From Mycolicibacterium peregrinum (GTDB lineage: Bacteria > Actinomycetota > Actinomycetes > Mycobacteriales > Mycobacteriaceae): a stretch of 47,497 nt of DNA. Each line of letters starts with the position of its first letter. Within the stretch, counting starts at the first letter, position 1. Where the stretch lies: assembly GCF_001665625.1 (NCBI RefSeq), contig NZ_LZSY01000017.1, positions 1-47,497 of the forward strand, given 5' to 3'. The notes under the pieces are model-generated. The model was not told where the DNA came from. It did not search any database and saw only the letters and a list, made by a program, of their open reading frames with translations. A program made the translations under genes and the position numbers. Of this stretch, positions 43,329 through 47,497 are shown piece by piece.

Positions 43329-44962
43329 ACACAGCGATGAAGTCCTATGATCACGGCCCTACCGATGTGCCCGTGCTCGAAGAGACCATCGGGGCGAACT
43401 TCGAGCGCATGGTGGCGGCCGGGCCGGACGCCGAAGCGCTGGTCGAGGTGGCCACCGGACGGCGCTGGACCTATGCCGAACTCGACGCCGAGGCCGACGC
43501 GGTGGCCCGGGGGTTGATGGCGCTGGGTGTGGCCAAGGGCGATCGCGTCGGAATCTGGGCACCCAACTGCGCCGAGTGGGTGATGCTACAGCTCGCGACG
43601 GCCAAGATCGGGGCGATCCTGGTCAACATCAACCCGGCCTACCGCACCCACGAACTGGCTTACGTACTCAAGCAATCCGGCATTCGGACCCTGGTGTCGG
43701 CCACCGCGTTCAAGTCCTCCGACTATGTGACCATGGTCGCCGAGGTGCAGGACGACTGCCCGGCGCTCAAGGACATCATCTTTCTGGGCACTCTGGATTG
43801 GGACCAGCTGCATACCGAGCAGGTGAGCGAGGAGCAGTTCCGCGCGCGGATCGCCCAGCTGTCCAACACGGATCCGATCAATATCCAATACACCTCGGGG
43901 ACAACGGGTTTCCCCAAGGGAGCGACGCTGAGCCATCGCAACATCCTCAACAACGGGTTCTTCGTCGGCGGGCTGATCAACTTCGACCGCGGTGACCGGG
44001 TGTGCATCCCGGTGCCGTTCTATCACTGCTTCGGCATGGTGATGGGCAATCTCGGGGCGTTGACCCATGGTGCGGCGATCGTGATCCCCGCTCCCGGATT
44101 CGATCCTGGAATCACCCTGGCCACCGTCGAATCCGAGCAGTGCACGGCGCTGTACGGCGTGCCGACGATGTTCATCGCGATGCTCGGTCATCCCGACTTC
44201 GCCGGTTTCGACCTGTCCTCGCTGCGCACCGGGATCATGGCGGGTTCGGTGTGCCCGGTCGAGGTGATGAAACGGGTGGTGGCCGACATGCACATGGCCG
44301 AGGTGGCCATCTGTTACGGCATGACCGAGACGTCGCCGGTGTCGTGTCAGACCCTGGTCGACGACGATCTGGAGCGTCGCACCGCGACCATCGGCCGGGT
44401 CCATCCGCACCTCGAGGTCAAGATCGTCGACCCCGATACCGGTGAGACCGTCGAGCGCGGGCAGTCCGGAGAGTTCTGCACCCGCGGGTATTCGGTGATG
44501 CTGGGCTACTGGAATGAGGAGGCCAAGACCGCCGAAGCCATTGACTCCGAGGGGTGGATGCACACCGGGGATCTGGCGGTGATGCGTGCGGACGGCTACT
44601 GCACGGTGGTCGGCCGGATCAAGGACATGGTGATCCGCGGCGGGGAGAACGTGTACCCGCGCGAGATCGAGGAGTTCCTCTACACCCACCCTGACATCGA
44701 CGATGCGCAGGTGATCGGGGTTCCCGATGCGAAGTACGGGGAGGAGATCTGTGCGTGGATCCGGATGAAGCCGGGCCGCGCGCCGGTGGATGCCGAGGCG
44801 GTGCGGGCATTCGCGTCGGGCAAGCTGGCGCACTACAAGATCCCGCGTTATGTGCATGTGGTGGAAGAGTTCCCGATGACGGTCACCGGCAAGATCCGCA
44901 AGGTCGACATGCGCGACGAGAGTGTCAAGCTGCTCGGGCTCGACCCGGGACAACCGGGATAA
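43325..44962 (+). CDS. Fatty-acyl-CoA ligase (FadD-type)
   Basis: A 545-residue AMP-forming acyl-CoA ligase, most similar to the FadD35-like group as I recall it. Motifs: [64 protein letters not shown] and the catalytic Lys in VTGKIRK. It is translationally coupled to the preceding ligase; two ligases of different subfamilies in one operon suggest sequential or alternative substrates. The stop is one base from the stop of the convergent asparaginase gene, so no terminator separates them. Confidence 0.93.
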   Translation: MNTAMKSYDHGPTDVPVLEETIGANFERMVAAGPDAEALVEVATGRRWTYAELDAEADAVARGLMALGVAKGDRVGIWAPNCAEWVMLQLATAKIGAILVNINPAYRTHELAYVLKQSGIRTLVSATAFKSSDYVTMVAEVQDDCPALKDIIFLGTLDWDQLHTEQVSEEQFRARIAQLSNTDPINIQYTSGTTGFPKGATLSHRNILNNGFFVGGLINFDRGDRVCIPVPFYHCFGMVMGNLGALTHGAAIVIPAPGFDPGITLATVESEQCTALYGVPTMFIAMLGHPDFAGFDLSSLRTGIMAGSVCPVEVMKRVVADMHMAEVAICYGMTETSPVSCQTLVDDDLERRTATIGRVHPHLEVKIVDPDTGETVERGQSGEFCTRGYSVMLGYWNEEAKTAEAIDSEGWMHTGDLAVMRADGYCTVVGRIKDMVIRGGENVYPREIEEFLYTHPDIDDAQVIGVPDAKYGEEICAWIRMKPGRAPVDAEAVRAFASGKLAHYKIPRYVHVVEEFPMTVTGKIRKVDMRDESVKLLGLDPGQPG

Positions 44963-44963
44963 C

Positions 44964-46040
44964 TCAGCCCCACCGCTTGATCACCTCGGCCACCGGCTTG
45001 CCGGTGGCCAGTGCCGCCATGATCAGCACCCGCGCCTGGCTCGGCCGAAGATGGGGGACCATGACCGCGCCGGCCTTCACCATGTCGTCGCCGGGGCCGT
45101 ATTCGGCGATGACGTCCCCGGTCGGGACACGGCTGGAGATTCCGAAGGACACCCCAGCCGGTGCGTGGCGGCGTACGGCGTCGACCACGCCGTCGCCCGC
45201 GTTGCCGGATCCCAGTGCCTCCACGACGATTCCGCGCGCTCCCGCGGCCACCGCGGCATCGATGGGGCCGGGGCCGTCACCGGGGTAGGCCGCGACGACG
45301 TTGACGCGCGGGGCGCTGATAGCAGGCACCTCACCGAGGAACGGCCGCTGCGCGGGGTGGTCCAGTGTGAAGGTGTTGTCGGCGACGGACCCGATCGGTG
45401 GGGTGCCGCCGAACGCGTGGAGATCCTGGGTGTTCACCTTGTGGGTCCCCAATGCCTGGAAGACGTCCCCGGCGAACATGATCATCACGCCCTGATCGCG
45501 GGCGGTGGGACTGGAGGCGACGGTGAGTGCGTCTCGCAGGTTGGTCGGCCCGTCGGCATCCGGGGCGTCGGAGCTGCGCTGCGCCCCGGTCAGCACGATG
45601 GGCGCCGGCCCGTTGTACGTGACGTCCAGCCACATCGCGGTGTCTTCCATCGTGTCGGTGCCGTGGGTGATGACCACGCCGGACGCCCCGTCGGCCACCG
45701 CCTTCCTGGCCGCCGCCCCGATCACGTCCCAATCGGCCGGGGTGAGCTGTGAACTGTCCTTCTTCATCACATCCATGACCTCGACGTCGAGGCCTGCCGC
45801 CAGGTCGGATCCACTGACCGTCGGACGGCGCACGCCGTTGGCATCGGTGCTTGTCGCGATGGTCCCGCCGGTGGTGATCACCACGACCCGCCCCGGTGCC
45901 GATTCGCCCTTGGCGCTGTCCGGGTTTGTCGTTGCTTCGGTCGAGTTGGTGTTCGTCGAACATGCTGTCAGCGCGACGGCGAGAAAAAATGTGCCGATCG
46001 CCAGTCGCGACCGGGCGGGACGGGCTGCGAAGTTCGTCAT
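44964..46040 (-). CDS. ansA: Lipoprotein L-asparaginase (type II-like)
   Basis: A 358-residue asparaginase that hydrolyses asparagine to aspartate and ammonia. The N-terminus is a lipoprotein signal: [18 protein letters not shown], with lipobox LTAC, then a Ser/Thr/Asn linker. Both active-site threonine motifs are intact, TTGGTIATS and [10 protein letters not shown]. The later conserved stretch [19 protein letters not shown] is also present. Start chosen at 46040 ([12 protein letters not shown]), which gives a clean signal peptide; the longer frame upstream is not supported. It should be membrane-tethered on the outside, releasing ammonia there, as described for secreted asparaginase in M. 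tuberculosis acid resistance. The symbol is by family only. Confidence 0.92.
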   Translation of the reverse strand: MTNFAARPARSRLAIGTFFLAVALTACSTNTNSTEATTNPDSAKGESAPGRVVVITTGGTIATSTDANGVRRPTVSGSDLAAGLDVEVMDVMKKDSSQLTPADWDVIGAAARKAVADGASGVVITHGTDTMEDTAMWLDVTYNGPAPIVLTGAQRSSDAPDADGPTNLRDALTVASSPTARDQGVMIMFAGDVFQALGTHKVNTQDLHAFGGTPPIGSVADNTFTLDHPAQRPFLGEVPAISAPRVNVVAAYPGDGPGPIDAAVAAGARGIVVEALGSGNAGDGVVDAVRRHAPAGVSFGISSRVPTGDVIAEYGPGDDMVKAGAVMVPHLRPSQARVLIMAALATGKPVAEVIKRWG

Positions 46041-46131
46041 ACGGCAGACGCTACGGCGAGAGGCGAATACGCACCGGTGTTTTGGCAGCTCACCCGGGTT
46101 TCGGCAGCGGTCGCCCGCGATTGCTGCGACG

Positions 46132-46539
46132 ATGGTGGTCATGTCGGCTGCACAAGCCTGCGGTGTTCTCGGGCGGCGCACGTGTGCGCTTCTGGCCGTG
46201 AGTTCGGCCGGGCTGCATGTGGCGATGTTCGGCGCCACTGCCAATCCGGTGGCCGCTGCGGTGCTCGCGGCGATGATCGTCGGTTGCCTGTACTGCGCCG
46301 GTCATCTGTGGCGGCGTGGCACCTCGGGCGTCTGGTGCACGATCGCGCTGATGAGCCTCGCGATGATCGCGCTGCACACCCCGATGCCCATGCATCACCA
46401 TGGCGTCACGGCCCCCGCCCAGGCCTCGGCGATGATGTCGACCGCGACACTGCTGGCGCTGGCGGAAGTCCTCATCGCAGCGGCGGTGCTGACCATGCGC
46501 ACCCGGCACCGTTCGGTGATCAGCCCGGCGGCGGGATGA
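46132..46539 (+). CDS. Small multi-helix membrane protein
   Basis: A 135-residue protein (132 if the ATG at 46141 is used) that I cannot assign to a family. Hydrophobic segments lie at about 17-36, 42-58, 65-83 and 104-122, fitting four helices. A His/Met-rich loop PMPMHHHG before the last helix is notable and could bind metal. It is divergent from the lipoprotein asparaginase, with 91 bp between starts. Its last 20 bases overlap the end of the decayed VOC gene on the other strand. Confidence 0.65.
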   Translation: MVVMSAAQACGVLGRRTCALLAVSSAGLHVAMFGATANPVAAAVLAAMIVGCLYCAGHLWRRGTSGVWCTIALMSLAMIALHTPMPMHHHGVTAPAQASAMMSTATLLALAEVLIAAAVLTMRTRHRSVISPAAG

Positions 46540-46777
46540 ATTGGCTCAGGACCAACGGCGCGCCTTGCGGATCCTTGATCAGGGCGGTGTTCGTCCACTC
46601 TGTATCCGCGCTGGAAACCACAGCGGCGCCGAGCGTTTCGGCCAGTTTCGCCGATTCGTCACCGTTCGCCACCGCGAATACCCTGCCAGTGGGGTTGTCG
46701 TCGGTCCCGCAGCGCTGCTGCAGGTGGTGATCGTGAAGGCTCCCCACTGCCTGTGGGTGGGTATTCGGTTGGCGCAA
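46520..46777 (-). pseudogene. C-terminal remnant of a VOC/glyoxalase-like gene
   Basis: The minus-strand frame from about 46684 to 46520 reads RVFAVANGDESAKLAETLGAA...[18 protein letters not shown], which is the C-terminal half of a VOC (glyoxalase/bleomycin-resistance) repeat of the CFP30B type. The 31 residues before it do not look like the rest of that fold, and the frame opens with TTG four bases after the neighbouring J-domain gene stop. The gene has lost its 5' part, so I regard it as a pseudogene, although expression as a short peptide is possible. Confidence 0.65.
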
Positions 46778-46781
46778 TGGG

Positions 46782-47153
46782 TTAGCGGTGATAGCGCACA
46801 GGCCCGGCCTGCAATGGGGGCACCGGGTTGTTTGCAGCAGCGGGAGTGTGCCGGTGGGTCACCGGAATCCCCACAGGGCCTGTGGTGGAGCGGTCGCCGG
46901 GGGTGGATTGCGCTGGTGTGGTGGTACGGGCGGTGGCGCGGTCGTAGTCGGCGCGTCGAGCGGGGTCGCGCAGCAGGGCATAGGCAGCCAGTAGCGCTTG
47001 CAGCTGTTGATCGGCGGTGTGTGGGGAGGATGCCGGGCGCGTGTCGGGATGCTGGGCGCGTAGCCGGGTGCGGTAGGCGTGGGTGATCTCGGCTTGGGTG
47101 GCCGCCGGCGACACGCCCAACACCCGGTAGGGATCGGTCTGGGCGCACCCCAT
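46782..47153 (-). CDS. Small J-domain (DnaJ-like) protein
   Basis: A 123-residue protein. Residues 8-70 form a J-domain: DPYRVLGVSPAATQAEITHAYRTRLRAQHPDTRP with the HPD motif needed to stimulate Hsp70, then LQALLAAYALLRDPARRADYDRA. The C-terminal 50 residues are a Pro/Thr/Ala-rich tail. There is no Gly/Phe-rich or zinc-finger region, so it is a type III J-protein, likely recruiting DnaK to a special client. The ATG at 47153 is preferred because GAGGGAG lies about 6 bp upstream; the longer open frame to 47420 is compositionally unlike a protein. No partner gene is visible in the window. Confidence 0.82.
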   Translation of the reverse strand: MGCAQTDPYRVLGVSPAATQAEITHAYRTRLRAQHPDTRPASSPHTADQQLQALLAAYALLRDPARRADYDRATARTTTPAQSTPGDRSTTGPVGIPVTHRHTPAAANNPVPPLQAGPVRYHR

Positions 47154-47163
47154 CGATGCTCCC

Positions 47164-47176
47164 TCACAGGTGTGGG
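47164..47176. repeat. Dyad-bearing direct repeat, copy 1
   Basis: TCACAGGTGTGGG contains the inverted repeat CACA-GG-TGTG and lies immediately upstream of the J-domain gene Shine-Dalgarno. An exact 13-bp copy is at 47402-47414. Confidence 0.5.
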
Positions 47177-47401
47177 GCGGTGACCCCCGGGCTTTCGGGC
47201 GAATCCGGGAGCCACCGCGGGAAATGGACTTGAGCCACCCCGACCGGTGCGGGGCGGGGTTGGTTCCCGCACTGGTCGGGGATGAGGGTGCCACGACGCC
47301 GTGTGTACGCGCCACGGTCGGGTGTGCCACGTGCGGTGGCGGTGCGTGCGCGAACCGGACATCCGGCGTCGATGTCGGTTCGCGGTGACGCCGCACTCTC
47401 T

Positions 47402-47414
47402 TCACAGGTGTGGG
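47402..47414. repeat. Dyad-bearing direct repeat, copy 2
   Basis: This is an exact copy of 47164-47176, 238 bp away in the same orientation. On the minus strand it is followed by GAAGAGAG, which resembles a ribosome-binding site. Confidence 0.5.
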
Positions 47415-47497
47415 CGACACCGGCGTCGATGGCGTAGCCGAGACATCGGCCGGATATCACCGCCGTTGCCCGTCAACGCGTTTCAGTACCAGACCGC

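Larger units (their letters stand above)
47154..47497. other. Stretch without a confident gene at the window edge
   Basis: Open frames exist on the minus strand (for example from a GTG at 47460), but none shows a family motif or a good Shine-Dalgarno. Two short repeats are the only structure that I see: TCACAGGTGTGGG at 47164 and 47402, and CCGGCGTCGATG at 47363 and 47420. It may be the upstream control region of the J-domain gene or the remains of a longer gene cut by the window edge. Confidence 0.4.

Noticed and set aside
47164..47460. 98-codon minus-strand frame from a GTG at 47460
   Set aside because: No Shine-Dalgarno, no recognisable motif, and composition like random high-GC sequence.

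Overview
The window reads as a chromosomal segment of a mycobacterium, probably a rapid-growing Mycolicibacterium. It has very high GC, many GTG starts, and the gene string gltA2 ... FAD oxidoreductase - DUF2630 - arfA - arfB - arfC - prrB - prrA, which I recognise from M. tuberculosis (Rv0896 to Rv0903c). There is no integrase, transposase, tRNA, rRNA or CRISPR array that I can support. Coordinates use the start codons I judged most likely, and each choice is explained in its entry.

Region 1 (1-17981, + strand) is the most unusual part. Nine genes run head to tail with overlaps or gaps of at most 2 bp. In order they are: a membrane-anchored vWA protein with a signal peptide; a giant 1182-residue tubulin/FtsZ-superfamily-like protein; an 888-residue two-helix membrane protein; a 700-residue cytoplasmic protein with fibronectin-III-like repeats; an 828-residue protein resembling GTPase-associated protein 1 (GAP1); a cytoplasmic vWA protein; a zinc-ribbon P-loop GTPase; and two tandem paralogous DUF4190 membrane proteins with PknH-type extracellular domains. 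Two more single-pass membrane proteins converge from the other strand (17988-20111). I infer one assembly that couples a cytoplasmic GTPase and tubulin-like polymer to envelope proteins. Its function is unknown.

Region 2 (20399-27794) holds citrate synthase gltA2, a YbaK-type editing protein, a DHA2 multidrug exporter with its MarR regulator, a SnoaL-like protein divergent from a TetR regulator across a palindromic operator, a PYROXD2-like FAD oxidoreductase with DUF2630, and an FKBP prolyl isomerase.

Region 3 (27911-37669) holds the arfABC outer-membrane/ammonia operon, the prrAB two-component system (on the - strand), and, divergent from prrA, three ABC exporter genes. The last two look like a TM287/288-type heterodimer with one degenerate ATP site.

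Region 4 (37759-46539) is metabolic: a YtkA-like protein, a DUF1254 protein and an epoxide hydrolase in one - strand run; a GAF-LuxR regulator divergent from two overlapping acyl-CoA ligases; a lipoprotein L-asparaginase; and a small membrane protein. Region 5 (46520-47497) has a decayed VOC-domain gene, a small J-domain gene and a repeat-bearing stretch.

Three 58-bp inverted repeats with identical outer ends (GAGCAGACG) and different but self-complementary cores lie at three convergent gene junctions. They look like the mycobacterial TRIT class of hairpin terminator.
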